DNA of 34,371 nucleotides from an uncultured Prevotellaceae bacterium (GTDB taxonomy: Bacteria; Bacteroidota; Bacteroidia; Bacteroidales; Bacteroidaceae): assembly GCA_902784065.1 (NCBI GenBank), contig CACZTJ010000015.1, positions 1 through 34,371 of the forward strand, given 5' to 3'. Positions 17,018 to 26,881 of the stretch are shown here, in pieces (position 1 is the stretch's first letter; each line of letters starts with the position of its first letter). The translations under genes and the position numbers were made by a program. The notes below the pieces were generated by a model. The model worked only from the letters and a program-made list of their open reading frames with translations, ran no database searches and was not told the DNA's origin.

Positions 17018-17365
17018 TTGCAAACCATCAAGCTGTTTCTTCAAGGCTTGAAGTTCTGAGCTCACATTCATCAGAGCATAGAGGATATCGGCGGTCTTAT
17101 CCACACCTTGTTTATTATGTGTCAGCATCTTCCTGGCAGCAGCCAGCTTAAAGCCACGCACCTTCACGAGGTTATGGATCAAGCGAATCTGCTCAATATC
17201 CTTTTCCTGATACTGGCGGATCTTTGCTGGTCCGCTGGTCTTCGGTTTCAGAAAGGGGAACTCCTGTTCCCAGTACCTGAGGGTACTCTCAGGCAGATCA
17301 AACATCTCAGCCACCTCCTTGATGGAGTAGTAGAGTTTCAGATTCTTGTTCAGATTCAACGCCAT
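17015..17365 (-). CDS. MerR-family transcriptional regulator (small, unknown effector)
   Basis: A 116-aa DNA-binding protein. The N-terminal winged-helix matches the MerR family: YYSIKEVAEMFDLPESTLRY then WEQEFPFL (about 12-40), and later RQYQEKDIEQIRLIHNLV and GFKLAAARKML (about 50-80). A short helical C-terminal part (SSELQALKKQLDGL) could form the dimer coiled coil. There is no effector domain or metal-binding cysteines, so it is not a metal sensor of the usual type. It starts 10 bases after the alaS stop and is likely co-transcribed with alaS. Targets unknown. Confidence 0.88.
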   Translation of the reverse strand: MALNLNKNLKLYYSIKEVAEMFDLPESTLRYWEQEFPFLKPKTSGPAKIRQYQEKDIEQIRLIHNLVKVRGFKLAAARKMLTHNKQGVDKTADILYALMNVSSELQALKKQLDGLQ

Positions 17366-17375
17366 AATTTATTAA

Positions 17376-20027
17376 TTAGAGATTACAAAGTTCTATCACC
17401 TTGTCGATGGCAGCAGAGAGCCCGTCGGGGTTCTTACCACCTGCACTGGCGAAGTGGGGCTGTCCGCCGCCACCACCCTGCATCAGTTTGGCAGCCTCGC
17501 GAACCAGCTGACCGGCATTCAGACCGTGATCCTTCACCATATCGTCACTCAGCATCACGTTCAGCATGGGTTTCTCGCTGAAGAGAGAGCCAATCACGCA
17601 AACTAGGTTCTCGGGACATAGCTCACGCACCTTGAACACGAGGTCCTTAGCGGCATCGGGAGCAAGTAACACCTTGGCAGTCACCACCTTCACACCATTC
17701 ACGATGCGACCCTTCGACACAAACTCCTGTGCCAGCGTCTGAACACGCTGGGCCTGGAACTGCTCGATGTCCTTCTTCATTGAGTCGTGCTCCTCGATAT
17801 ATTTCGCAATCGTAGCCTGCAGATCCTTGGCGTTGTTGAAGAAGCTCTTGATGGCTCTCAAGATATCCTCTGTACGATAGAGCCACTCCTCGCACTCCTT
17901 ACCGGTTTTTGCCTCGATACGACGGATACCAGCTGCCACAGAACTCTCAGAGAGAATCTTGAAGAAACCGATCTTACCCGTTGCCTTGGCGTGGATACCA
18001 CCACAGAACTCACAGCTGGGACCGAAGCGGACCACACGTACCTTATCGCCGTACTTCTCACCGAAGAGGGCGATAGCACCGAGTTTCTTAGCCTCCTCAA
18101 AGGGCACGTCACGATGCTCATCGAGCTGGATGTCCTGACGAATCATCTCATTCACCATACGCTCCACCTCACGGATCTGCTCATCACTCACCTTCTCGAA
18201 GTGAGAGAAGTCGAAACGCAACGTGTCTGGCGACACAAACGAACCCTTCTGCTCCACATGATCGCCGAGCACCTGCTTCAAGGCATAGTCGAGCAGGTGG
18301 GTAGCAGTATGGTTGGCGGCAGAGGCATCGCGCTTATCGGTATCCACACAGGCCATAAACTGGGCTGAGGGATCCTTTGGCAACTGCTTAACAATATGTA
18401 CGCTCTGGTTGTTCTCGCGCTTCGTATCGATGATCTCGATGGTCTCTGCCTCATTGCAGATCACACCACAGTCGCCGACCTGTCCACCCATCTCACCATA
18501 GAACGGGGTGTAGTCGAGTACGAGCTCATAGAACTCGTTCTTCTTCTGAGTCACCTTACGGTAGCGCAGGATGCGGCACTCATATTCGGTATAGTCATAA
18601 CCCACGAACTGCTGTTCTCCCTGAGCCAGTTCCACCCAGTCTGAATTCTCCACAGCGGCAGCATTACGGGCACGCTCCTTCTGCTTCTGCATCTCCACAT
18701 TAAACTGCGCCTCATTCACGGTAAAGCCGTTCTCACGACAGATCAGCTCCGTCAGGTCGAGAGGGAAGCCATAGGTATCAAACAGACGGAAAGCCTGCTC
18801 ACCGTCGAGTTCGGTCTTACCAGCTGCCTTCATCTCCTCCATCGCCTTGTCGAGCAGGGAAATACCCTTATCCAAAGTACGCAGGAAGGCATCTTCCTCC
18901 TCCTTCATGACCTTTGAGATGAGCTGCTGCTGAGCCTTCAGCTCGGGGAATGCGTCACCCATCTCATGTACCAGTGTCGGCACGAGTTTATAGAGGAAGC
19001 TTTCCTTCTGACCCAGGAACGTATAGGCATAACGCACAGCTCGGCGCAGAATACGACGGATTACATAGCCTGCCTTCGCATTCGAGGGCAACTGACCGTC
19101 GGCAATCGAGAAGCTCACGGCTCTCAGATGGTCAGCACAGACACGCATGGCAACATTGATATCGTCCTGAGCCTTATCTACCTCACCTTCTTCGAATGTG
19201 GTATATTTCAGACCCGTAATCTGCTCCTCAGCCTTGATGATCGGCTGGAAGATGTCGGTATCATAGTTCGAGTGCTTGCCCTGCAGCATACGCACCAGGC
19301 GCTCAAAACCCATACCCGTATCAATCACATTCATCGAGAGTTTTTCGAGCGAGCCGTCTGCCTTACGGTTGAACTGCATGAACACGAGGTTCCAGATCTC
19401 AATCACCTGGGGATCATCCTGGTTCACGAGCTCACGACCGCTCTTGCCTGAAGCCTTACGCTGCTCTGGGGTACGCGAATCCACATGGATCTCAGAACAC
19501 GGACCACAGGGACCCGTATCACCCATCTCCCAGAAGTTATCGTGCTTATTGCCGTTGATGATATGATCCTCTGGCACATGCTTTGCCCAGTATTTGGCGG
19601 CCTCGTCGTCACGGGGGATATTCTCTTCGGGTGAACCCTCAAACACCGTCACATAGAGGTCCTCGGGATTCAGTTTCAACACATCCACGAGATACTCCCA
19701 TGCCATATCGATGGCACCTTCCTTGAAATAGTCGCCGAAGCTCCAGTTACCGAGCATCTCGAACATCGTGTGGTGATAGGTGTCGTGGCCCACTTCCTCC
19801 AGATCGTTGTGCTTACCTGACACACGCAGACATTTTTGGGTATCGGCACGGCGGCGTGGCTCAGGGTCACGGGTACCTAAGATAATATCCTTCCACTGGT
19901 TCATACCAGCGTTTGTAAACATCAATGTGGGGTCATCCTTAATTACCATCGGTGCTGAGGGCACGATGGCATGCTGTTTCGACTCAAAGAACTTCTTGAA
20001 TGAGTCGCGAATCTCATTTGCTGTCAT
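17376..20027 (-). CDS. alaS: Alanine--tRNA ligase
   Basis: Charges tRNA-Ala and clears mischarged Ser/Gly-tRNA. At 883 aa it is full length. The N-terminal class II catalytic domain has motif 1 near [19 protein letters not shown], motif 2 around [13 protein letters not shown] and [17 protein letters not shown], and motif 3 near [14 protein letters not shown] (about 320). The editing domain carries the metal ligands H573 and H577 (HTATH) and C675 and H679 (CGGIH). The C-terminal C-Ala/DHHA1 domain ends with a glycine-rich [14 protein letters not shown]. Own promoter at 20054-20061. The short merR-like gene follows. Confidence 0.97.
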   Translation of the reverse strand: MTANEIRDSFKKFFESKQHAIVPSAPMVIKDDPTLMFTNAGMNQWKDIILGTRDPEPRRRADTQKCLRVSGKHNDLEEVGHDTYHHTMFEMLGNWSFGDYFKEGAIDMAWEYLVDVLKLNPEDLYVTVFEGSPEENIPRDDEAAKYWAKHVPEDHIINGNKHDNFWEMGDTGPCGPCSEIHVDSRTPEQRKASGKSGRELVNQDDPQVIEIWNLVFMQFNRKADGSLEKLSMNVIDTGMGFERLVRMLQGKHSNYDTDIFQPIIKAEEQITGLKYTTFEEGEVDKAQDDINVAMRVCADHLRAVSFSIADGQLPSNAKAGYVIRRILRRAVRYAYTFLGQKESFLYKLVPTLVHEMGDAFPELKAQQQLISKVMKEEEDAFLRTLDKGISLLDKAMEEMKAAGKTELDGEQAFRLFDTYGFPLDLTELICRENGFTVNEAQFNVEMQKQKERARNAAAVENSDWVELAQGEQQFVGYDYTEYECRILRYRKVTQKKNEFYELVLDYTPFYGEMGGQVGDCGVICNEAETIEIIDTKRENNQSVHIVKQLPKDPSAQFMACVDTDKRDASAANHTATHLLDYALKQVLGDHVEQKGSFVSPDTLRFDFSHFEKVSDEQIREVERMVNEMIRQDIQLDEHRDVPFEEAKKLGAIALFGEKYGDKVRVVRFGPSCEFCGGIHAKATGKIGFFKILSESSVAAGIRRIEAKTGKECEEWLYRTEDILRAIKSFFNNAKDLQATIAKYIEEHDSMKKDIEQFQAQRVQTLAQEFVSKGRIVNGVKVVTAKVLLAPDAAKDLVFKVRELCPENLVCVIGSLFSEKPMLNVMLSDDMVKDHGLNAGQLVREAAKLMQGGGGGQPHFASAGGKNPDGLSAAIDKVIELCNL

Positions 20028-20053
20028 TTTTAATATTCCTAATTAAAACGCTG

Positions 20054-20061
20054 CAAAGTTA
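20054..20061 (-). promoter_or_regulatory. Putative alaS promoter (-7 element)
   Basis: The minus strand reads TAACTTTG, fitting TAnnTTTG, 26 bases before the alaS ATG. Confidence 0.55.
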
Positions 20062-20153
20062 CAACTTTTTTTTGAAACGATAGTAAGATTACCTATTTTT
20101 TTCTATCTAAAAGAAAAACCGTTATAATTCTCGTTTTTCTCGCAAAAAATGAT

Positions 20154-20161
20154 TAACTTTG
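20154..20161 (+). promoter_or_regulatory. Putative parC promoter (-7 element)
   Basis: TAACTTTG, an exact TAnnTTTG match, sits 127 bases before the parC ATG at 20289. The transcript would have an unusually long, structured leader. No clear -33 element. Confidence 0.5.
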
Positions 20162-20260
20162 CAGCCAAAAGGCTGCGAAACAGCTCACGCTCGGAAGATT
20201 GCAAGCCAGCTTGCATCTTCTCTCGCTTAATCGCTGCATTGCGGCCAAAAGGGCGCGAAA
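20161..20260 (+). repeat. Hairpin-rich leader of parC with a duplicated 20-bp unit
   Basis: Two related 20-base units start exactly 80 bases apart (20161-20180 and 20241-20260). Both have the form GCNGCC-AAAA-GGSYGC-GAAA; the first is a perfect six-pair hairpin, the second imperfect. Between them GAAGATTGCAAGC (20194-20206) pairs with GCTTGCATCTTC (20209-20220) with one bulge. The arrangement looks like a repetitive element or a structured 5' leader. The first hairpin overlaps the expected transcription start, so it may act in DNA or belong to a repeat rather than to the RNA. No known riboswitch was recognised. Confidence 0.55.
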
Positions 20261-20288
20261 TACCCAAAAAGCTAAAGACCAAAAAATA

Positions 20289-22988
20289 ATGGACGACGAA
20301 ACAAAAGGCGAAGAGATTTTGGAACAGCAAACGTCGGAAGACCAGAAAGAGGGCCATTCCGACTATAAACCCGTAAACCGCTTCGATGCGGCAGCAGTAC
20401 ACCACCTCAGTGGCATGTACCAGAACTGGTTCCTGGATTACGCTTCCTACGTGATCCTCGAGCGTGCTGTGCCCCATCTGGGCGACGGTCTGAAACCCGT
20501 GCAGCGACGCATCCTCCACTCGATGAAGCGGATGGACGACGGACGTTTCAATAAGGTGGCAAACATCGTGGGACACACGATGCAGTTCCACCCCCACGGC
20601 GATGCCAGTATCGGCGACGCCCTGGTGCAGATGGGACAGAAGGACCTGCTCATCGACACCCAGGGAAACTGGGGAAACATCCTTACCGGCTCTTCTGCCG
20701 CCGCCCCCCGTTATATCGAGGCCCGTCTCTCGAAATTCGCCCTCGACACAGTGTTCAACCCGAAGACGACGGAGTGGAAGATGTCGTACGACGGCAGAAA
20801 CAAGGAGCCGATCACGCTTCCCGTCAAGTTCCCCTTGCTGCTGGCACAGGGCGCTGAGGGCATCGCCGTCGGTCTGAGCTCCAAGATCCTGCCCCATAAC
20901 TTCTGCGAGATCTGCGATGCCGCCATCGCCTATCTCCACGAACAACCCTTCCAGCTCTTCCCCGATTTCCCTACAGCGGGTAGCATCGACGTGTCGAAAT
21001 ACAATGATGGTCAGCGCGGTGGAGTGCTGAAGGTACGTGCGAAGATCGAAAAGATCGACCAGAAGACACTCGTCATCCGCGAGATTCCCTTCTCAAAGAC
21101 CTCGGAGACCTTACAGGACTCTATCGTCAAAGCGATTGAAAAGGGTAAGATCAAGGCCCGCAAGGTGGAAGACCTCACCGCTGCCAGCGTGGAGATACAG
21201 GTGCACCTCGCCCCTGGTGTCTCTTCCGACAAGACCATCGACGCCCTCTATGCCTTCACCGACTGCGAGATCAACATCTCGCCGAACTGTTGTGTCATCG
21301 AGGACAACAAACCGCAGTTCCTCACCATCAGTGACGTGCTGCGCCACAGCGTGGATCGCACGAAGGACCTGATCCGTCAGGAACTCGAGATCCGCAAGAA
21401 CGAGCTCCTGGAGCAGCTCCATTTCCAGTCGCTGGAGAAGATCTTCATCGAGGAGCGCATCTATAAAGACAAGAAATTCGAACAGGCACCCACCATCGAT
21501 GCCGTCTGCGAACATATCGACGAACGTCTGACGCCCTATTACCCCACGCTGGTACGTGAGGTGACGAAGGACGATATCCTGAAGCTGCTCGAAATCAAGA
21601 TGCAGCGCATCCTGAAGTTCAATAAGGACAAGGCCGATGAGCTGATGGCCCGTCTGAAGGCAGAGATTGAGGAGATAGACCGTGATCTGGCTAACCTCAC
21701 CGAGGTCACCGCCAACTGGTTCCAGTTCCTCAAGGACAAATACGGAAAAGACCACCCGCGCCTCACGGAGATCCGCAACTTCGACACCATCGAGGCCTCG
21801 AAGGTGGCAGAAGCCAACCAGAAACTCTACATCAACCGCAACGACGGCTTCATCGGCACTGGTCTGAAGAAAGACGAGTTCGTGTGCAACTGCTCCGACC
21901 TCGACGATATCATCATCTTCTACAAGGACGGCAAATACAAGGTGATCCGCGTAGCCGAGAAGGTGTTCGTCGGCAAGGGCATCCTCCATGTGTCGGTATT
22001 CAAGAAGAGCGACTCGCGTACCATTTATAATACGGTCTATCGCGATGGCAAGAAGGGCTGGTGCTTCATCAAGCGCTTCAACGTGACCTCACTGACCCGC
22101 GACAAGGAATACGACCTCACCCAGGGTACCCCGGGTTCCCGTGTGATGTACTTCTCTGCCAACCCCAACGGTGAGGCGGAGATCATCAAGGTGACCCTCG
22201 ACCCGAATCCGAAGCTGAAGAAGATCTTTGTTGACAAGGACTTCTCGGAGGTGATGATCAAAGGTCGCGCCTCAAAGGGAAACCTGCTCACGAAATTCCC
22301 AGTCCACCGCATCGGTCTGAAGAGTCACGGACATTCCACCTTAGGTGGTCGGAAGGTGTGGTACGATCCCGATGTGAACCGTTTGAACTACGATGAGCAC
22401 GGACGCCTGTTGGGCGAGTTCTTCGACGAAGATCAGATACTCATCGTCCTGAAAAACGGCGACTATTATCTGTCGAACTTCGACCTGAACAACCACTACG
22501 AGGCGAATATCCTTCGCATCGAGAAATACGATGCCGACAAGATCTGGACGGCTATTCTCTATGACGCTGATAATCAGGGCTATCCGTATATCAAACGTTT
22601 CCAGATGGATGCCTCGAAGAAGAAGCAGAACTGGCTCTCAGATAATCCCGAGTCACAGCTCCTCCTGCTCACCGACACTCCCTTCCCCCGCATCCAGCTT
22701 ACCTATGGCGGCGCAGATGATTTCCGAGGTACGGAAGAGATTGACGCTGAGCAGTTTATCGCTGTGAAGGGTTATAAGGCCAAAGGCAAGCGCCTCACCA
22801 CCTATACCCTCGCCTCGATTGAAGAGCTGGAGCCTACCCGATTCCCGGAGGAGCCGGAGGCACCAGAGACACCAGACATTCAGGAAGACGAAGAAGACCT
22901 CGAGTCCGATGCCGACAAGGTTCCCGAAAAGAAAACCCAGAGCAAGCAGCTGGAGCTCCAATTATTCGACGACGATGAAGAAAGCTAA
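20289..22988 (+). CDS. parC: DNA topoisomerase IV subunit A (GyrA/ParC family)
   Basis: Type IIA topoisomerase A subunit that cuts and rejoins DNA to unlink chromosomes. I start at ATG 20289 (899 aa, MDDETKGEE); the ORF is open 90 bases upstream, but that part is the hairpin leader and not family-like. Seen: the breakage-reunion domain with LKPVQRRILHSM, HPHGD (101-105), and the catalytic tyrosine Y142 in AAPRYIEARLSKFA. A long coiled-coil tower near residues 370-480 and a C-terminal beta-pinwheel-like region follow. The GyrA box is not evident, which together with the acidic tail (EDEEDLESDADK) argues for ParC rather than GyrA. parE is not in the window. Its end overlaps the DUF3316 gene by 14 bases. 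Confidence 0.88.
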   Translation: MDDETKGEEILEQQTSEDQKEGHSDYKPVNRFDAAAVHHLSGMYQNWFLDYASYVILERAVPHLGDGLKPVQRRILHSMKRMDDGRFNKVANIVGHTMQFHPHGDASIGDALVQMGQKDLLIDTQGNWGNILTGSSAAAPRYIEARLSKFALDTVFNPKTTEWKMSYDGRNKEPITLPVKFPLLLAQGAEGIAVGLSSKILPHNFCEICDAAIAYLHEQPFQLFPDFPTAGSIDVSKYNDGQRGGVLKVRAKIEKIDQKTLVIREIPFSKTSETLQDSIVKAIEKGKIKARKVEDLTAASVEIQVHLAPGVSSDKTIDALYAFTDCEINISPNCCVIEDNKPQFLTISDVLRHSVDRTKDLIRQELEIRKNELLEQLHFQSLEKIFIEERIYKDKKFEQAPTIDAVCEHIDERLTPYYPTLVREVTKDDILKLLEIKMQRILKFNKDKADELMARLKAEIEEIDRDLANLTEVTANWFQFLKDKYGKDHPRLTEIRNFDTIEASKVAEANQKLYINRNDGFIGTGLKKDEFVCNCSDLDDIIIFYKDGKYKVIRVAEKVFVGKGILHVSVFKKSDSRTIYNTVYRDGKKGWCFIKRFNVTSLTRDKEYDLTQGTPGSRVMYFSANPNGEAEIIKVTLDPNPKLKKIFVDKDFSEVMIKGRASKGNLLTKFPVHRIGLKSHGHSTLGGRKVWYDPDVNRLNYDEHGRLLGEFFDEDQILIVLKNGDYYLSNFDLNNHYEANILRIEKYDADKIWTAILYDADNQGYPYIKRFQMDASKKKQNWLSDNPESQLLLLTDTPFPRIQLTYGGADDFRGTEEIDAEQFIAVKGYKAKGKRLTTYTLASIEELEPTRFPEEPEAPETPDIQEDEEDLESDADKVPEKKTQSKQLELQLFDDDEES

Positions 22989-23730
22989 GCTCATCGCGCT
23001 TCTGATAGTCTGTGCCCTCGGGGCAAAGGCCCAAAGTCACATGATTGGATTGGGCCCCTCCCGCATCCTCGACACCTACATCTCTCAGGAGAAATTCTCC
23101 GGTGTGGGTTTCACCTATTTATATATACGCGAGGGCAAGAAACCCGAGAAGCACTGGCAGAACACCATCGAGCATGAGATCGACCTCTCCAAGACCAAAG
23201 ACCGCAGCGGCAACACCAGTATGCTGGAAGGCAACTACAACCTCTACTGGGGCCGATACCGCCAATGGATGCTCCTCGATAACCGCCTGAAGCTGCAGGC
23301 GGGGGGCTTGGCAAACGCCAACCTCGGTTTCCTCTACGATATGACGGTCTCTAACAATCCCGCCCAGGCACGTATGTCGCTGCAGATTATGCCGTCGGGT
23401 ATCGCCACCTACGGCTTTGCCATCGGGGAGCAGCAGTTCTCGCTGCGCTACGAGCTGAACCTCCCATTGGTGGGAATCATGTTCAGTCCTAATTACGGAC
23501 AGTCTTACTACGAGATCTTCTCTCGCGGCAACTACGATCATAACATCGTACCTACCACCTTTGTCTGTGCACCCAACTTCCGACAGATACTGACATTCGA
23601 CTGGCTGGCCACCCAGAAATGGGCGTTCCGCATCGGCTATCTGGGCAACTACCAGCAAGCCGCCGTTAATAACCTCAAGCAGCATGTCTATACCCACCGT
23701 GTACTGCTTGGAATTGTTCGATGCCTATGA
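22975..23730 (+). CDS. DUF3316-family secreted protein, probable outer-membrane barrel
   Basis: A 251-aa protein with a signal peptide (MKKAKLIALLIVCALGAKAQ). The mature part has many alternating hydrophobic/aromatic strands (GVGFTYLYIREG, YNLYWGRYRQWML, WAFRIGYLGNYQ) and resembles Bacteroidales DUF3316 proteins (HMIGLGPSRILDTYIS near the start). A small beta-barrel is inferred. The ATG at 22975 lies inside the last codons of parC (14-base overlap), so the two are translationally linked. It ends in an ATGA overlap with the S41 lipoprotein gene. Function unknown. Confidence 0.7.
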   Translation: MKKAKLIALLIVCALGAKAQSHMIGLGPSRILDTYISQEKFSGVGFTYLYIREGKKPEKHWQNTIEHEIDLSKTKDRSGNTSMLEGNYNLYWGRYRQWMLLDNRLKLQAGGLANANLGFLYDMTVSNNPAQARMSLQIMPSGIATYGFAIGEQQFSLRYELNLPLVGIMFSPNYGQSYYEIFSRGNYDHNIVPTTFVCAPNFRQILTFDWLATQKWAFRIGYLGNYQQAAVNNLKQHVYTHRVLLGIVRCL

Positions 23731-24728
23731 AACAATTGTTGTTAGGCCTATTGGCACTTGTTGCTACGTCATGCGTCGATATCACCGAGTATGAGGATAC
23801 CCCGCAGGGAAACTTCGAAGCCCTGTGGCGCATCATCGATGAGCACTACTGTTTTCTCGACTATAAGCAACAGGCTTATGGACTCGACTGGAACCAGCAA
23901 TATAATATATATAAGGTACGCGCGAGTAACCAGATCGACGACTACCAGCTCTTCGAGGTTCTCACCGATATGCTCTCGGAGCTGCGCGACGGACACGTGA
24001 ACCTCTACACCTCCTTCGACAGCGGGCGCTACTGGCATTGGCACGAAGACTACCCCACCAACTTCAGCGACACCCTGCACCGCCGCTACCTCGGCACTGA
24101 CTACCATATCGTATCAGGCGCCCAGTACCGCATCCTCGATGATAACATTGGTTATCTTTATGTGGGCAGCTTCGCCAACGAGATCGGCGAGAGCAGTCTC
24201 GACGAGATCATCAAGTACTTTGCCTTCTGCAACGGACTCATCGTGGATATCCGAGGTAATGGCGGTGGCGTACTCACCGCTGCAGAACGCCTCGCCGGTC
24301 GCTTCTGTCATGAGAAGACCCTCACCGGCTATATACAGCATAAGACGGGTAAGGGCCATAACGACTTCTCGGAGATGGAGCCTCAGTATATGGAGCCCTC
24401 GTCGCGCTTCCGCTGGCAGAAGCCCACCGTGGTGATTACCAACCGCGAGGTGTATTCCGCTGCCAACGACTTCGTGAAGCTGATGAAGTGCTTCCCGTTG
24501 GTGAAGACTGTAGGCGATCAGACGGGCGGAGGTTCAGGCATGCCCTACACCTCGCCGCTACCTAACGGCTGGATGGTACGCTTCTCGGCTTGCCCCACCT
24601 ACGACTGCAATCGGCAACAGATAGAATTTGGTATCGCCCCCGACTATCCCGTCGGACAGACTGACGCCGATTTCGCCCAGGGCAGAGACACACTGATAGA
24701 ATTTGCAAGAAAACTTTTGGCTGAATGA
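23727..24728 (+). CDS. S41-family (C-terminal processing peptidase-like) lipoprotein
   Basis: A 333-aa lipoprotein: signal peptide MKQLLLGLLALVATSC with the lipidated cysteine at C16, followed by DITEYEDTP. I choose ATG 23727, which overlaps the previous stop as ATGA; another ATG two codons upstream is possible. The S41 peptidase core is visible: LSELRDGHVNLY (about 84-94), the DIRGNGGG motif (174-181), and the likely nucleophile S244 in REVYSAANDF, then GDQTGGGSGMP. A PDZ domain is not obvious. Likely periplasmic or surface-exposed; substrate unknown. Last gene of the parC-DUF3316-S41 run. Confidence 0.83.
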   Translation: MKQLLLGLLALVATSCVDITEYEDTPQGNFEALWRIIDEHYCFLDYKQQAYGLDWNQQYNIYKVRASNQIDDYQLFEVLTDMLSELRDGHVNLYTSFDSGRYWHWHEDYPTNFSDTLHRRYLGTDYHIVSGAQYRILDDNIGYLYVGSFANEIGESSLDEIIKYFAFCNGLIVDIRGNGGGVLTAAERLAGRFCHEKTLTGYIQHKTGKGHNDFSEMEPQYMEPSSRFRWQKPTVVITNREVYSAANDFVKLMKCFPLVKTVGDQTGGGSGMPYTSPLPNGWMVRFSACPTYDCNRQQIEFGIAPDYPVGQTDADFAQGRDTLIEFARKLLAE

Positions 24729-24747
24729 AAAAAAAGCCTTACCTTTG
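24716..24747 (+). promoter_or_regulatory. tRNA-Leu promoter (-33 TTTG, -7 TACCTTTG)
   Basis: TTTG (24716-24719) and TACCTTTG (24740-24747) are separated by 20 bases, a near-perfect Bacteroidetes sigma-ABfr-type promoter. It starts inside the end of the S41 gene and points at the tRNA. Confidence 0.75.
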
Positions 24748-24793
24748 CACCCGCATATCAACCAAGCGATATATGATGATAACGTTGATACAT

Positions 24794-24875
24794 GCGCCTG
24801 TGGCGGAATTGGTAGACGCGCCAGACTTAGGATCTGGTGTCTCACGACGTGCAGGTTCGAGTCCTGTCAGGCGCA
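24794..24875 (+). tRNA. tRNA-Leu (anticodon UAG)
   Basis: An 82-base cloverleaf. The acceptor arm GCGCCTG pairs with CAGGCGC before discriminator A. The D-arm contains GGCGGAATTGGTAGACGC. The anticodon stem CCAGA/TCTGG encloses the loop CTTAGGA, giving anticodon TAG, followed by a variable arm and a T-arm GCAGGTTCGAGTCCTGT. TAG reads CUA and, with wobble, other CUN leucine codons. The 3' CCA is not encoded. Confidence 0.96.
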
Positions 24876-24944
24876 CTTTTTATAGGATAAACTTCGAAAT
24901 TGAGCAGAAAAATGACGTTTTTATTAAAAAAAACATAAATTTTC

Positions 24945-24975
24945 TTGCAAGATTAGAAAATTATTCCTACTTTTG
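24945..24975 (+). promoter_or_regulatory. Promoter of lipoprotein-ompA pair (TTG -33, TACTTTTG -7)
   Basis: TTG (24945-24947) and TACTTTTG (24968-24975), spaced 20 bases, match the Bacteroidetes promoter. The 179-base gap between the tRNA and the next ATG holds this promoter and an AT-rich leader of about 70 bases. Confidence 0.65.
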
Positions 24976-25054
24976 TCACCGATTTATATAAATTAATGCA
25001 TAGAAAGCAAGATATTTTTTAGTTTAATTGTTTAATTATAATTTTTAAGTTCAA

Positions 25055-26844
25055 ATGAAAAAGAAAATTATTAATGGTATCATGATGGTAGCGCTGGTAG
25101 CTGCTACCTCAACATCATTCGTTTCTTGTAAGGACACGGTGATCTGGATGGTCGCGTAAGCGCAATGAAGAACCGTCTGGATGATGTTCAGGCACTGGCT
25201 GAGTCAAACAGAGACGACATCGAAGTTCTTCAGCTTAATGTTGATGCAATCGAGGAAGAAATTGGTCAGCTCGAGCTTTGGCTCATCGAGACTTTTGCAA
25301 AGCTCGTTACCAGCGTAGAGATTTCTGGTACTTACAACAACATGCTTGGTTCTATCAACATCCCCGGTATCGAGCCTAAGATGCTGATCTTCAACTATGG
25401 TGTTGCTTCAAAGAAGGGTTCTTTCCCTGAGAGCCTTGATGAGGCTGATCGTATTACATGGGCAGCTAACGAGGAAATCGGTGCTGGTGAGTACAATCCT
25501 GGCAATGCTGGTTTCATCTATGCAAACGTGAACCGTTACCTCGACCTGCCTCTGCTGACAAAGGCTCAGGATGAGGATTCTTTCTTCGATTTCAAGTTGG
25601 TGAACACCGCTGGTGAAGAGGCTGATGGCGTTATCATTGGTAATGTTGACGAGGATGGTGCTCCTACTTCTGACGTTCTGCAGTGGGGTTGGACTCGTGC
25701 TGACAACAATATCTTCAAGTTTGGTGTAGCCTACATTGGCGATGAGGCTAAGAACTTCACACCAGCTAAGATTGACCTGAGCCTGCTGAAGAATGACCTC
25801 AAGGCTATCTGGGCTGACCGCAACCGTTACTCTGGCACAAGCAAGGAGTCTCTCGGACACCTGGTAGCTGATCTGTACTACAACTATGCTACTAAGGACA
25901 CCAACATGAAGAAGTACGCTCTGAAGATCTCTTGGATGGACAACACTACTTGGCAGTATAAGAAGGATGCAGAAGATGCTGATGATTATGCAGACATCGA
26001 GCCCTCTACTGAAGGTCTGAAGCACATGGTTACTTCTGAGGCTGAGCTCGTATTCGCTTCTATTAAGCCTCTCGCATTCACTTCTGGCGATGCACTGGCT
26101 GAGGCTGTTAACAGCAAGGTTCAGTCTGCTAACAACCTGATTGAGAAGATGGAGCCGTACATGGATAAGATCCTGAATAAGATTAAGAGCCAGGTTAAGA
26201 TCAAGAACTTTGACGAGAGCATCTTCTACGATGGCACTATCGCTATTGCAGACGGAACAAATCCTTTGATTCCTGCTGGCCACTATATCCTCACAATTCC
26301 TCAAGCTAGTCTTACCGCTGCAATGGGTGCGCCTGCTACTGGTGATCTTGAGGTTGACATTGACAACATCGTTGCTCCTATCAAGGGTGCATATGAGAAC
26401 GTTAACGACATGATGGACGACCTGAAGAGCCTTCTTGCTAAGATTAACGGTCAGAACATTGGCAACTGGATTGAGAAGTTCACCAACAAGTTCAACACAC
26501 TGTTTGCTAACAACGCTGATCAGATGCTGCAGCCCGTACTGCTCGCTATCACTGAGAATGGCACTGTAAATCGTGTATCTGGTATGAAGGAAGCTCCTTA
26601 CGTAGTAGCTGGTGAGGTGACTCTGAAGCCCACTACTTACACCGCTGAGCTCTTCGCTCCTTGCTATGCTAAGTTCGTAGGTTGTAAGGACATCGAGGAG
26701 GACAACTTCAACCAGATCCTCATCTCTGGTGACCAGGAGCTGAAGTTCACTCCGGAGGCTGGTAAGCTCTATGAGATTGTTTACGAGGCAGTTGACTTCT
26801 TCGGAAACACAGTCAAGAACACCTACTACATTCAGGGTAAGTAA
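25055..26844 (+). pseudogene. Coiled-coil surface lipoprotein, frameshifted (possible sequencing indel)
   Basis: A lipoprotein signal peptide starts at ATG 25055 (MKKKIINGIMMVALVAAT, lipobox ending SFVSC). The reading frame breaks after the GAC at 25133-25135: a one-base deletion puts the next codons out of frame and the first frame stops at 25157-25159. Inserting one base (GAC AAC GGT for GACACGGT) restores GDLDGRVSAMKNRLDD and a single ORF of 596 aa. The body has an N-terminal heptad-like coiled coil (MKNRLDDVQALAESNRDD, ELWLIETFAKL), then a long mixed region of unknown fold (ISGTYNNMLGSINIPGIEP, INGQNIGNWIEKFTNKFN) and a C-terminal domain ending VKNTYYIQGK. The remaining 559-codon ORF begins at ATG 25165 and would lack a signal peptide. 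The long clean ORF suggests a very recent lesion, a sequencing error, or phase variation. ompA follows after 37 bases. Confidence 0.75.
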
Positions 26845-26881
26845 TTAACATTCGCGAACTAAAATAAGAGTATTTAAAGAT

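Noticed and set aside
20199..20288. In-frame upstream extension of parC by 30 codons
   Set aside because: The extension translates the hairpin leader (LHLLSLNRCIAAKRARN...) and has no family likeness; the ATG at 20289 gives an acidic N-terminus typical of these proteins.
20103..20945. 280-codon minus-strand ORF across the parC leader and N-terminus
   Set aside because: Antisense to parC and the alaS/parC intergenic region, no recognisable domain, no promoter or start support.
21111..21989. Long ORF on the strand opposite parC
   Set aside because: It is an antisense shadow of a strongly conserved coding region, with low-complexity Leu/Val/Asp composition typical of reversed codons.
22819..22974. 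In-frame upstream extension of the DUF3316 gene
   Set aside because: It is the shifted frame of the parC C-terminus; the signal peptide starts at 22975.
23994..23999. CACGTG as a possible parS core for ParB
   Set aside because: It lies in the S41 coding sequence and lacks the flanking GAAAC/GTTTC symmetry of known parS; single occurrence noticed.
25408..26304. 298-codon minus-strand ORF inside the coiled-coil lipoprotein
   Set aside because: Antisense shadow, rich in Ser/Leu/Val from reversed codons, no family resemblance.
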